This document shows positions 1 through 10,985 of a DNA stretch of 64,000 nucleotides, in pieces. The notes below the pieces were generated by a model. That model did not search any database, was not told where the DNA came from, and saw only the letters and a list, made by a program, of their open reading frames with translations. The stretch's first letter is position 1. Every line of letters starts with the position of its first letter. The translations under genes were made by a program, and so were the position numbers. The stretch comes from Voacanga thouarsii (taxonomy: Eukaryota > Streptophyta > Magnoliopsida > Gentianales > Apocynaceae). Where the stretch lies: assembly GCA_026120185.1 (NCBI GenBank), contig JANUWF010002014.1, positions 372,001 to 436,000 on the forward strand, written 5' to 3'.

Positions 1-222
1 CAAACCTTTACTAAAATCTCCCGATTTGACCTACTTACTGCTGTGAGTCCATCGACACCATTCTTAACATTAAACTCTTCAAATCATCTTGCTACTTCGG
101 ATCAAAACCAGAAATTTCTGTGAAGGACAAGAACATATTCAAGGTAAATTTACTCTATCAACTTCATCTTCTCCAAACTTGATCTCTAGTGAAAACCTAT
201 GTGAATAAACATACTAATGATC

Positions 223-268
223 TCTTCTTCTTCTTCTTCTCTCTCTCTCTCTCTCTTTCTCTCTCTCA
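223..268. repeat. CTT/CT microsatellite
   Basis: A run of CTT units passes into CT units with one interruption. The equivalent place in the reverse-oriented copy carries a (GA)n run at 30079-30119, so the repeat belongs to the LTR family. Confidence 0.9.
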
Positions 269-988
269 TGGCCGAAATCCCTCTCCCTTGGCCGGATGAC
301 TTCTTCTTCCATAATCATGCTCTCGCCATCTCCCTTGGACAAAGTTAGACATCTAGGAGTTGAGATCTACTCTAAACTCCTTCAAGGCATTCATCAATCA
401 AGTAAGTACCTTCAATCTTCCTTTTTAAACTCTAGAATCATGTCTCTAGGATGATGTTGTTAGAAGGTAGATGGCGATGGGATTTGAGTATGTGTTGTTG
501 TGCTTGAAGCATGAGTATATGTATGATTGTGAAGGAGATGGGATTTATGCATGGAAGGATTATATTGGTTGGTTGTATGTTGAATTGAGGTTTGATGCAT
601 GTCATAGGTAGTATTTGTGTCAAAGCATGCTAGAGATTATGTCACCATTGATGAATAGAATTTTTATTCATGATGGATTGGTAAAGCCATGATCATATTT
701 ATGCTAGTAGAGGTTAGATCATGTCTTGATAAATTTAGATCTATTCTTATATGAAAGATTTGGTCGATTTCATGAATTGAAGGATTGTGCATGTTCTTGA
801 TTGTGGATAGCCATAGGAATTTGAATCATGATCTAGTTGTCCCTAAACTAATTTTACTTCTTGAATAAAATATTCAATAAAATAATTTTTTTTTTTTGTA
901 TTTTCGAAAAACCCTAGGAAGGGTAGATTTGGACTATTATACACAATAAGGATATTTTAGTCAAATAAATAATAGCTTTGCTAGAAAA

Positions 989-1012
989 ATAATATATATA
1001 TATATATATATT
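989..1012. repeat. TA microsatellite
   Basis: A short run of TA dinucleotides inside the long LTR. The matching position of the other copy has a (CA)n(TA)n run around 29326-29374. Confidence 0.8.
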
Positions 1013-2654
1013 ATTTAAAATAATGAAATCAATTAAAGCCTTTTATGGAAATAATTATGATTAGTGAAATATTTATTACTACAAATTTAATTATTATCTT
1101 TTAATCAAAACCCATTAAGAATTTATTTATTATTTTTCAAGCAAGACTCATTAAATTCATTTTCAACTAATTTTAGCTATCAATTATTTTCTGACAACTA
1201 AATTATTAATAAATCATTATTTTACCTAAAACTACTTAGGACTCTTGATCAAATAAACTCTAAATTTTCCTTGACAAGATTTAAGCTTTCAACTTATTAA
1301 AATTTATTTCCCAAACCATTAATTATTTTAAATATCACACTAGGCTCAACTCTTACCCTATTTACTTATTGTTTAACCTTAAAGCTTGGGACACTAGGAT
1401 CATGGTAGTAGTAAGTTATGTTGACTTAAAATTGAGGAAGTGGTTTGTGGCTTGAAATTGATTGCGATTTGTATTTGTCCTGTGGGGTTAGGTCAGCTGT
1501 TGGAGACCTTTTGTTTGTGAGCAAGAATCAGGTAAGCTCCTGCATAAAACCTGATTGATGTGAAATGTTTTTCTTATGGCAAGCCAAATGTAGAGTGTAT
1601 GGACACTCATTTATGTAAAGGCAATTGAGGGTTGAACTCTCTCTTATTTCAAACATTTGAATTATTTAAAAATCAAGGAGCAAATTTGCCAAACTCAAAC
1701 TCTTTCTAAAGCTGATTTTTACAAGGACTTTGGAAACCCTCAAAATGCCATTTTCATGTGGAACAATGTTTTGTTCATTTTATCCCAAGTGGGAAACATC
1801 GTTGAGTACTCAATAAGGGTGGGCTACTAGGACTAGTACTTGAGGGGTTAGGGTAAGTCTCTCAGCAGGTGGCCACCTCTGAGGGGTGAGTCCTTCCCGG
1901 ATAGGACGTCAGTCCAGTAGGTCGTTCCGGTCCGAGCTAGCAGTGTTCTTTTCAGTCAAGTGACTGTGTTTTACCGGAATGGACACCCAGTTGTTGTTTG
2001 GGTATAGAGAATGAGGAGTATCTTGCCCAGTAGGCCGATCACCTACTTTTGTCAGTCTGCACAAAGTGTGGCATTCTGACCGGCGGTATGCACAAAGTGT
2101 GGCATACTGACCATCCGGTTGTGGGGGCCCAACTTGTGGTAACCCATAATCCTTTCTTATGAGTGGTTGATTTTGTTGATCATGTATGGCTGGAATAGCT
2201 AAAACGTCACTCTTACTTTTGACCGATGTTTATTGCTTGCCAGTGATCTTTTATAAAGAATTTTATACTATACATCCATGAACTGCTTTCACTAAACACC
2301 CACATCACATACGGACTTACTGATATTTCTGTCTCATCACCTTTTTACCATGATTTCAAGTCGATCCTGCTGTGGGGATGAGTAGCTAGTAGTATCTGCC
2401 TTGGAAGAGATTGTTGTCATTTAATTCTATGTATTGCTTTGGGAAGATAAGAGTGGATAATTTTAATTATGGTTTTGTTTTGGGAATTCATGGATTTATT
2501 CTTGGAGTTTTTTTTGTGGTGTAATAAATTTATTTTAGTTAAAGTATCATTTTATTCCGCTATTTTATTTGTGTGACCTAGTTATAAAAACCCCTTATCC
2601 TTTGGATGGGGCGACATCCCCGGCCCTGGTAGGCCTAGGTAGCAGGGTGTTACA

Positions 2655-3071
2655 AAGACAACTGCTGAGACCTTTTCAGAGGCAGCAACCCAACAAGCGC
2701 CTTACTAACCAGCAGTGGTAGAACCGGGGAAAGCAAGCTTGAATAGCACCGATTGGTCCTACGCAAAATCTTTCGTTATGCCGGTACTATGGGAAAAGGG
2801 ACCACACAGAGAAAAATTGTTGGTCCAGAAGAGGTGAGCGGAAATGCTACCACTGCAGAGACCCGAATCATTTATGGAATGCCTGCCCTAAACTTATTCG
2901 AGTCAGACAAGAAAACCCATCTTAGATCTCGGGAGCCAATTGAGCCAATGCCACGGGAGCATCCGGGAGTGGAGTGCACAAGCCTCATGTGAAAGTAAAA
3001 GTTTTTGCTCTCAACTGAGAGGAGGTTGGAGCTAATGCGGTAGTGGTGGAAGGTACGTTTACTATCCAAGG
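2655..3071 (+). pseudogene. Ty3/gypsy late gag with two zinc knuckles, degenerate
   Basis: In one frame this reads a basic, Gln-rich stretch followed by two CCHC knuckles about 25 residues apart. The first reads CRYYGKRDHTEKNC, where the second Cys is replaced by Tyr. The second reads CYHCRDPNHLWNAC and is complete (CX2CX4HX4C). Zinc knuckles bind retrotransposon RNA during packaging. Stops interrupt the frame. The start of the protease follows (GTFTIQG), and the coding sequence is then cut by an LTR insertion at 3072. About 1 kb of N-terminal gag and any primer-binding site are absent between 2654 and the knuckles, so this is a deletion product or the right side of an insertion point. Confidence 0.8.
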
Positions 3072-3246
3072 TGATAGGGTCTAAATTAGTCATATTTTTC
3101 CTATTTATTTGAGGTTTGTTTGTGATATATTTTGTTTAATAACTAGCCATATTCATTCATGTTTGAGATTTTACCCTTGGAAAGGTATTCTGTGCATTAT
3201 TTCAGATTTTAAGGGTAAAACAAAGTAAAACGTCACAAAACAGAAC

Positions 3247-3480
3247 CTAGGCGGCGCCAGCCAGGACAGAGGTACCGGCGCCAGCCATATGCTGATGACA
3301 CGAACTTTGAAGTGACAAAAAATTAGTGAAACAAGACCGGAACAGAACTAAACTGACGCTGGCTGCACTCTGGACAACATGGTGCTGAAATTTAAAAAAA
3401 AAAATCGACGAACAACTGGAGAAATAGAATAGAACCGACGCCGACTCCAGTAGCCAAGGCGGCGCAGGCTGTGCCCTGAG
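3247..3480 (+). repeat. GC-rich degenerate repeats inside the solo LTR
   Basis: Several imperfect units built around GGCGGCGCCAGC and ACCGGCGCCAGCC are separated by AGAA(T/C)A(G/C)AACC spacers. The same array is in the other two copies of this LTR (58505-58755 and 62095-62360). The block stands out from very AT-rich surroundings. Part of it resembles repeats in the leader of copia A. Confidence 0.7.
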
Positions 3481-3597
3481 AAAAAGACGAGATCTTAATT
3501 TTTCACGTGATTTTTGGTAATATATGGAGTTTTAGTACTTTCCTACTTCTACTCGGCCAAGAACAGTACACCAACAAGTTTAGACAACTCCTAAGCC

Positions 3598-3605
3598 TAT
3601 AAATA
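3598..3605 (+). promoter_or_regulatory. TATA box of solo LTR copy 1
   Basis: TATAAATA in the context AAGCCTATAAATAGATG. The same octamer and context recur in the other two LTR copies (58874-58881 and, reversed, 61982-61989), as expected for the LTR's own RNA polymerase II promoter. Confidence 0.7.
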
Positions 3606-4586
3606 GATGGAAAACACAATAGAAAGTGGGAGAATTCATTGATCATCATAGAAAATCACTCAAATCAAAGGAGGAATTCTTCAATTCAAGGAGGGTTGTG
3701 CAAGAAGGTCTTCAAAGGAAGAAGAATGAGGCTTGTCTATGAGTGCTTTCTTTTACTTTATTTTCATTTTCTTGAACAATGATATGTTAATTGTTTTATT
3801 GTAATTTGACATTGTTTTAGGTATTCATGATTTTTAGAGTTATTTGATCTTTTGATTAATTGGTTATTTTTCTTGGTATTTAATTACTTGGGCATATTAC
3901 GAGATTAGTTAGTTATTTTTTTTCATTAACTTGCTAGACCAAAGAGGTTGATGGTAGTTGCAATTGATTAATTTCATATTTATTGGTTGTTAACTTGCAA
4001 GACCAAAGAGGTTAATTGCTGAGGATTAAGTAATTAAAGGTTAATTGATGTCTGCCAGACTAAGGATTCATTGATTAATTTCATGCTTTAAATTTGCTAG
4101 ACCAAAGAAATTTAGTCAAGGATTGTGTTTAATGCGACTTTTGGATGAATTAGTTAAGACAGACCAAGTGATGCTAATTTCTCTAGAGGATAGTAATTTC
4201 ATAAATTGACCAAAGAAGTGAATCTATCGTAATCCTTCATGATGCTAAGAGAATAATTAATTATGATAATGATTAGGTACTTTAAGATCATGTTTGTCAA
4301 AACAATGGTTTAAGTTACATACTTCTCTATCCTTGACATGTATATATTTTTGTTTTTATTTTATTTTATTTTATTTTTCACATTATTAAGTCGGTTAAAC
4401 AATGAAAGAAAAGGGATTAATGTCTGCTTGTTCCTGAAGGATCAACACTCGTTTGAACCCTATGCTATGTTAATGATGAGTACGCTTGCTCATATGTGTA
4501 ATTTGGGGTTAACATTTTAATTTAAACTTGATTGGGAATGTGATTATTTTTATATGATTTTTATACCCCAATTAAATAACACATCA

Positions 4587-5037
4587 CAAGGTTATTCCTT
4601 TAATGCATTGATAGACCCTGGATCTACCCATTCTTATTTAAACAAGAATTGTGCATATCATTTGGGTTGGGATGGAGTAAAACTACCTTTTACTTTGTTG
4701 GTGAGTACGTGTTTGGGGAAGTTGGTACAAGCAGATCAGTATGTGCGGAGTTGTAAAATTGAAGTGGGGAGAGAAAGCTCAGGGGAAGATTTGATAGTCT
4801 TGGCTATTGATGATTATGATTTGATATTGGGAATGGATTAGCTAGCAAAGCATGGGGCTAGAGTAGACTGTAAGAATAAATTGATTCAGTTCATTAGACC
4901 AGGATGTGATGTGTTAGAGTTCAATGGCAAAAGAGTAAAAGAATTGAAGTTTTTTATAGCTGGGGCTAAAGCCCGGAAATTGTTGAAGCAAGGATATCAA
5001 GGATACTTGGCTTATGTGATAAACAAGCCGAAGGACT
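4587..5037 (+). pseudogene. Ty3/gypsy aspartic protease, degenerate
   Basis: The frame contains the retropepsin-like motif ALIDPGSTHSYL, where D is the catalytic aspartate, and later the LILGMDWL-type segment that closes these proteases (here DLILGMD and then a stop at TGG to TAG). The protease would cleave the gag-pol polyprotein. The beginning of the domain lies upstream of the LTR insertion at 3072; the two parts are collinear once the insertion and one CAAGG copy are set aside. After a stop at 4839 the same frame continues with a linker ending near the stop at 5036. Confidence 0.82.
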
Positions 5038-5040
5038 AGT

Positions 5041-6471
5041 ACACTCTGGAGGATACCGAGGTGGTAAAGGATTTTCCTGACATGTTCCCTGCGGAACTCA
5101 TTTCTCTACCTCCCAATCGAGAAGTTGAGTTCACCGTTGATCTAGTTCCAGGAGCGGAATCGGTATCCAGAACTCTGTATCGAATGGCACCGGTGGAGCT
5201 AAAAGAATTGAAGGAGCAGCTAGAAGAGTTGGTTAGGCAAGGCTATACTAGACCTAGCACGTCACCCTAGGGAGCACCTGTGATATTTGTGAAGTGGGAC
5301 TCTAAGGTTGTGTATCGACTAGCGGGGCTTGAACAACCTAACTATCAAGAATAAATATCCCCTACCACTGATTGACGAGTTGTTTGATCAATTGCAAGGA
5401 TCCAGTTGTTACTCCAAACTGGATTTGAGGCAAGGATACTATCAAGTAAGGATAAAAGAAGAGGATATTCCCAAGACGGCCTTTAATATAAGATATGGTC
5501 ACTACGAATTCGTGGTAATGCCATTCGTGGTAACCAATGCACCCGCGATATTTATGGATTTGATGCATTAAGTGTTTCAACCTTACTTAGACAAGTTTGT
5601 GGTAGTCTTTATCGATGACATACTCATATACTCCAGGAGCCTGGAGGACTATGCAGAACATTTGAAGCTGGTACTGGAAATGCTAAGAAAGCACAAGCAT
5701 TACGCTAAGTTTAGCAAGTGCGAGTTTTGGCTGGATAGTGTGGCATTTCTTGGCCACATAGTGACCAAGGATGGGATCAAGGTGGACCCAGCGAAGGTTG
5801 AAGCGGTTTCGGACTGGAAGCAACTAGAGAACAGCACCGAGATTCGAAGCTTCTTGGGATTGGATGGCTATTATAGGAGGTTTATTAAGGGATTTTCAAC
5901 GCTCGCATCGCCTATGACCCGACTGCTGAGAAATGACGTACCCTTTATTTGGAATAAAAATTGTGAAAAGAGTTTCCAAGAGCTGAAGCGGAGATTAATA
6001 ACAGTACTGGTGTTGAGTCTGCCAGAAGAAGATAAGCATTACACACTGTATACTGATGCTTTAAAAGAAGCTTTGGGGACAGTTTTGATGCAAGACAGAA
6101 AGGTGATCGCCTATGCTTCTCAGAAGTTGAAGCCGCATGAAGTCAATTATCCTACGCATGATCTAGAATTGGCTGCCAATGTGTTCGCTTTAAAAAAATG
6201 GCGACACTACCTGTACAGAGTGGAATATGAAGTGTTCATTGATCACAAGAGCCTGAAGTATATCTTCACCCAGAAGGACTTAAATCTGAGACAGCGAAGA
6301 TGGATGGAATTTTTGGAGGAGTACCGTTGTCCTATCAACTACCACCTCGGGAAAGCCAACGTTGTTGCTGATGCCCTGAGCAGAAAAGTTAGAATGGCCA
6401 GGCTAAGGGTGCAGGAGGTTCAAGCGGTTCAGGATGTGTTGGATAGAAGATCGAAAGTGCAAGAAGATTAG
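5041..6471 (+). pseudogene. Ty3/gypsy reverse transcriptase and RNase H
   Basis: RT motifs run in order: FPDMFP, a proline-rich LPPNREVEF segment, the [14 protein letters not shown] and [15 protein letters not shown] segments, MPF, and the catalytic FIDDILIYS box (5608-5619, the usual Y replaced by F). The connection segment reads [16 protein letters not shown]. RNase H follows ([31 protein letters not shown]-like). Stops at 5268 and 5569, plus a frameshift near 5285-5330, split it into three open segments; the last, 5572-6471, is a long open stretch. The downstream motifs are typical of the Tekay/Del chromovirus group. This lineage call is from recall of the motifs. Confidence 0.9.
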
Positions 6472-7832
6472 ATTATTGTTAGCAACCTGAAGTTGATGTC
6501 AGATCTAAGGCAAGAAATTGTTGAAGCTCAGCAAAGTAATGCAGAATTCTAGCTTTTCAAGGATAAGGGGCTTAATCGGCAAGGCAATGAATTCTGACTG
6601 GGCAAAGCAGGAGTTTTGTACTTCCGAGATCATTTATGTGTACCCGAAGATCACCAGTAGAAGGACAGAATTTTGGAAGAAGTGCATAAGATCAAGTACG
6701 CCATTCATCCAAGATAGGTCAACATGTATCCAGATCTAAAAAGGGCTTATTGGTGGCTCGGAATGAAGCAAAACGTGATTAGGTATGTCTCGACGTGTCT
6801 AACTTGTCAGAAGGTCAAAGCAGAGCACAAGAAGTTAGCGAGATTGTTACAACCATTACCAGTACCTAAAAGGAAATTGGAAGAGATAACCATGGACTTC
6901 GTTACCAGACTCCCTATGGCAAGGACGCCATATGGGTAGTGGTGGATCGATTGACCAAGTCAGCGCATTTTATACCAGTGAATGTAAGGGATTCAATGGA
7001 GAAGTTAGCTCAGACCTATGTGCGAGAAATAGTCAGACTACACGGAGTACCTTCAAGTATTGTGTCCGATCGAGACCCGAGATTTACATCCCAATTTTAG
7101 GGAAAGTTTCAAGAATCAATGGGTTCTAGTCTAAAGTTCAGTACAACGGCGCATCCGCAAATCGATGGTCAGTCAGAAAAGGTTATTCAGATATTAGAAT
7201 ACATGCTAAGAGCCTGTGTGTTAGATTTTGGGGATAAGTAGATCGAATGTGTACTATATGCAAAGTTGGTGTACAATAACAGCTATCAGTCATCGATTGG
7301 AATGGCTCCGTATGAAGCATTGTATGGTCGTAAGTGTCAAGTACCCATATACTAGAGTTGGTCAGAGGACAGCCACGTAAGCAAGTCGGAGAAGTCTGTA
7401 TTCAGGAAATGGTGGACAAAGTCAAGTTGATCAGGGAAAGGTTGAAAGCAGCCCAGAGCTGACAAAAGAGCTATGCGGAGAGAGTTAGAATTTTAAGTGG
7501 GAGACAGTGTGTTCCTAAGATTGACACCGAATAGAGGAATTTTGAAGTTTCCGAAAGGTGGAAAACTGAATCCGAGATATTTGGGACCGTTTTCGATAAA
7601 GGAGAGAATTAGGCCAGTGGCGTATCGATTGGATTTGCCAAATGGGTTGACGGGAATATACAACGTGTTTTATGTGTCTCAATTGAAGAAGTACAATGCC
7701 GATCCTGGACATGTTTTTAATGATGAGCCATTAGTATTGCAACCCGGCCTGAGCTATGTGGAGAAACCCGTGAAAATATTAGATCGAAGTATCAAGACTC
7801 TCCGGAACAAGCAGATTCCAATAGTAAAGAAG
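6472..7832 (+). pseudogene. Ty3/gypsy integrase, broken and 3'-truncated
   Basis: The sequence reads the second half of the HHCC zinc finger (STCLTCQKVKAEHKK), then the catalytic core ([32 protein letters not shown] with the second Asp) in shifting frames, and the C-terminal GPF/Y-like segment RYLGPFSIKERI. It ends with the FYVSQLKKY and SYVEKPVKILDR segments typical of chromovirus integrases. Several frameshifts and stops are present. Around 7832 the gypsy sequence stops and LTR sequence of copia A begins, so the chromodomain region, PPT and 3' LTR are missing. Confidence 0.87.
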
Positions 7833-7937
7833 GCAGAGTGGACCTGGTGTCAGGTCCATTGGACCTACCTTACGCCTAGTCTACTTGTAATATATTTACA
7901 TAGAATGCATTGTCTTTGAGGACATATTTTTTCAACA
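7833..7937 (-). mobile_element. Copia A 3' LTR stub
   Basis: The segment ending TTTTTTCAACA at 7937 matches 15345-15449, the outer end of the 5' LTR (shared ATTTACATAGAAT and GTCTTTGAGGA). Read on the minus strand it starts TGTTGAAAAA, and the polypurine tract (GCAAGTAGGAGAT) lies just inside at about 7938-7950. Only the first 105 bp or so of the LTR survive. Confidence 0.8.
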
Positions 7938-7984
7938 ATCTCCTACTTGCACTACAAAAACTAAGAAAGTCAATAAGTGCTTGG

Positions 7985-9790
7985 CCCTATAACATCTAAG
8001 GGTCTGCAAGACACCTTTTTTTATCAAAGGCTTTGGCAAAGGGATCCGCTAGATTATTAATAAAGAAAATCTGATCGACTATAATCTCCCGTTTCTGGAT
8101 GAACACCCAGATGAAATTATACTTCCTTTCTATATTCTTGCCCATCATATGGTTTCAAGGTTCATTGCATTGTGACACCGCTCTAGTGTTGTTACAATAA
8201 ATTGTGAATGACCTGTCCATATGCGGTACTACTCCAAGTTCTGTGAGGAACTCCTGGAGCCACACAACTTCTTTAGAAGCTTATGAAGCAGCAATGTACT
8301 CAGTTTCCATGGTAGAATTAACAATGCAGAATTACTTGATACTCCTCCATAAAATAGCTCCTCTAGATAAAGTGAAGACATATCTACTAGTGGATTTTCT
8401 TTCATCTTTATCCGCTTAGAAGTTTGAGTCCGTGTAATTGGTAGGATCCAAATCATCAGTACAATATACATGCATATAATCTCTCATTTCCAAAAGAAAT
8501 TTTAGTATATACTTAACGGCTTGCCAGTGAGCTTCCCCTAGGTTTGACTTATATCTACTAACCATGCCTACTGCAAAGCAAATATCTGGCATAGTACAAA
8601 ACATAGCATACATGTGACTTCCCATAGCCGAAACATAACGGATCCTGCTCATTTTCTGCTTGTCTTCTTGTGTCTGAGGATATTGCTTGGAAGATAAGGA
8701 TAATCTATGTCTAAAGGGCATAATAGTCCTTTTACATGAATCCATACTGTACTTAATCAACATTTTGTCAATATAAATAGACTGGGATAAGCCAAACATT
8801 CTCTGCTTCCTATCTCTGAAAAGCTTAATACTTAGAATGTAGCTAGTTTCTCCTAAGTCTTTCATGCTAAATTGACTAGATAGCCAAACTTTAACAGATA
8901 ACAAAGTCTGTACATCATTTCCAATTAGTAGAATGTCATCTACATAAAGTACCAAGAAAATCACTTTGCCACTATCTAATTTCCTATACACACATAGTTC
9001 ATCCCCATTTTAAATGAAACCATAAGCCTTCACAGTTTCATTAAAACGTATGTTCCATTCTCGCGATGCTTGCTTAAGTTCATTGATGGACTTTTTAAGT
9101 TTACAAATCATTTGTTCTTGACCTCTAGTAACAAAACCTTCTGGTTGGGACATATAGATGTCTTCACTATGATAGCCATTTAAGAAGGTCGTCTTGACAT
9201 CTATTTGTCATATCGCGTGGTCATAATGACATGTGATGGCTAAGAGAATTTGAATAGACTTAAGCATGGCTATTGGTTAAAACGTTTCCTCATAATCGAT
9301 CCCTTCTTTCTGAGTATAACCTTTAGTAACCAATTTTACTTTATAGGTCTTAACATTTCCATCCATACCTCTTTTCCTCTTCTATACCCACTTATACCCA
9401 ACAGGTTTTATCTCATCAGGTGCAAAGATAAGATCCCAGACCTGATTGAGGTACATGGACTCTATCTCAACATTCATGGCTAGTTGCCATTTGTCTGCAT
9501 CAGCATCAACAATGGCCTCCTCGTATCTAGTAAGATCTTGTTCCTGATGATCAGAGACTAGATCATAGATCTCCCCGATCCATCTTTCTGGAACTCTTGT
9601 GATCCTCCTACTATGACAAAGCTCAGTTTATATAGGAACACATGGTAATATAACTCTTGGTTCCTCGATCGGGGTGGTAGAAGTATCTGAAGTTGCATCA
9701 GTAACCAACTTCTCTTCTAAATCTATTCTACTTGAACCCATGGTGGATGTAACTTGTTCATTCTCTAAGTATCTAGCATTAGTACTAACA
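7985..9790 (-). pseudogene. Copia A reverse transcriptase and RNase H
   Basis: Translation of the minus strand gives, in order, the GWKWVY-type start, KTTFLNGYHSEDIYMSQPEGF-like segments, the intact catalytic LYVDDILLIGND box (8935-8946), KDLGETSYILSIKLF, a YIDKMLIKYSMDSCK region, the MGSHMYAMFCTMPDICFAVG segment and RNase H. A 191-residue segment (8991-8416) is open. It is otherwise cut by stops and shifts. The last residues align with the ERVFKRHLDAIGV end of copia E around 7990-8030. The RT would copy element RNA and the RNase H would degrade it, but the protein cannot be made whole. Confidence 0.88.
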
Positions 9791-10640
9791 AGTACCTTAT
9801 GCTATTGAGTATGATAGAAATATCCACCTCTCGTTCTTTTTGAGTATCTAACAAAATAGCATAACTCCAATTTTGGTTCTAGCTTACTTCCCTTTGTCAG
9901 TACATAAGTTGGACAACCCCATATCTTGAGATAGTTCAAACTGGACTTTTGTTCAGTCCACTTCTCATAGGGTGTCCTAGGTATTGAATTGGAAGGCACC
10001 AAATTCAAAATATATGCTGCTGTTTCTAAGATATATCCCCAAAAAGAAATAGGGAGAGATGCATGAGTCATCATGCTTCTGACCAATTCCATCAAATTTC
10101 TAGTTCTTCTCTCAGCTACTTCATTCTACTGGGGAGCCCCAAGCGTAGTTAACTGAGATACTATACTGTGATGTACAAAGTAATCCTTTAAGTCACCGAG
10201 GAGGTACTCTCCACCATGATCTAATCTCAAAGTTTTAATTAATTTAACTGTCTGACGCTCCACTTTAACCTTAAATGACTTAAATTTATCAAAAGAGTCA
10301 GACGTGTGCCTCATTAGATAAATATAACCAAAATGAATATGATCATCTGTGAAAGTAATAAAGTACTCGTAGCCTTCCCTAGCTAGTGTAGTCATTGGAC
10401 CATAAACATCTGTATGAACTAGTGCTAGTATTTTCATGGCTTTATCTGCCTTTTTGGTAAAGGACCTTTTGGTCATTTTACTTTTAAGGCAAGATTCATA
10501 CTGATGCCATTCTTCTATTTTCAATGAGCCTAAAGGCCCATCATAAATTAGCCTCTGAATCCTATTACGATTTATATGTCCCAATCTTAGATGCCACAAA
10601 TACGAATCATTTGCTATGACCTTTCTCTTTTTATTATCAG
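9791..10640 (-). pseudogene. Copia A integrase
   Basis: Two open segments carry the domains. 10599-10126 has the zinc finger (MWHLRLGHINRNRIQ, then CLKSK where CESC is usual) and the catalytic core with LVHTDVYGPM, FITFTDDHIHFGYIYL and LRLDHGGEY. 10095-9802 has the core end and C-terminal part (MMTHASLPISFWGYILETA, LKIWGCPTYVL, ELCYFVRYSKRTRGGYFY). The DDE residues of the first segment are readable, but the HHCC finger has lost a Cys. One stop and a short gap separate the segments. Closely parallel regions occur in copia D and E. Confidence 0.87.
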
Positions 10641-10985
10641 GTTTAGTTTAAACATTGTTTACTTGATTTCTACTAGGATGTATATAAAAAAGATTTCCAT
10701 ACATGTTTCCTGTATAAATTAAATTACCATTTCTACTGATGGAAACACTAGAATGGAAAGAAACAAAAAATCCTTGATTCATCAATTTAGAAACTAAAAT
10801 CAAATTCTATTTAAAATAAGAAACATATAAAATATCTTTTAAAATTAACTTCCTATTACAATAAAAAATAAGCTCAAGATCTCCCACTGCTTCAGCCCAT
10901 ATTCTTGCTTCATTGCCTACTTGAAGTCTATGCTCACCCTTATTGAGTCTCCCTGTCCTTCTGAACCCTTGTAAGGAACCAACTA
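10641..10985 (-). pseudogene. Copia A protease region, active site deleted
   Basis: Comparison with copia E shows the flanks of the protease (the SLQGFR and RLNKGEH segments, then DILYVSYFK and SKLMNQGFFVSFH). Where copia E reads the DSGATDHIC active-site motif, copia A goes from IV straight to GSLQGF, an in-frame loss of roughly nine or ten residues that includes the catalytic Asp. A stop precedes it. The protease is therefore dead regardless of the other breaks. Confidence 0.75.

Larger units (their letters stand above)
1..2654 (+). mobile_element. 3' part of a very long Ty3-type LTR
   Basis: The stretch ends in GGGTGTTACA and matches, in reverse complement, the 27716-32033 copy, whose edge reads TGTAACACCC. 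Shared blocks include the TTATAAAAACCCCTTATCC-like segment near 2590, the segment around 1550 that reads GGCAAGCCAAATG, and a pyrimidine-rich stretch near 240. By alignment with that 4.3-kb copy, about 1.7 kb of this LTR should lie left of the window. No coding gene is seen here; short reading frames such as the one at 438-623 are not conserved between the two copies. No primer-binding site follows the LTR end; late gag sequence does. So this may be an LTR inserted into a gag gene rather than the 5' LTR of the element to its right. Confidence 0.75.
3072..4586 (+). mobile_element. LTR-only insertion (1.5-kb family), copy 1
   Basis: The copy begins TGATAGGGTCTAAATTAG and ends ACACATCA. It is flanked by the 5-bp duplication CAAGG (3067-3071 and 4587-4591). 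Nothing internal to a retrotransposon is present, so it is a solo LTR left by recombination between the two LTRs of a complete element. Related copies are at 58326-59781 and, reversed, at 61011-62538. It carries a TATA box at 3598-3605, GC-rich repeats at 3247-3480 and a long AT-rich 3' half. The family may be Athila/Tat-like, judged only from LTR length and start; that is a weak inference. Confidence 0.92.

Noticed and set aside
7950..7960. CACTACAAAAA, resembling a CACTA terminal repeat
   Set aside because: It lies in the polypurine-tract region of copia A and aligns with CACTCTAA in the related copia E, so a few point changes explain it. No subterminal repeats or target duplication are nearby.
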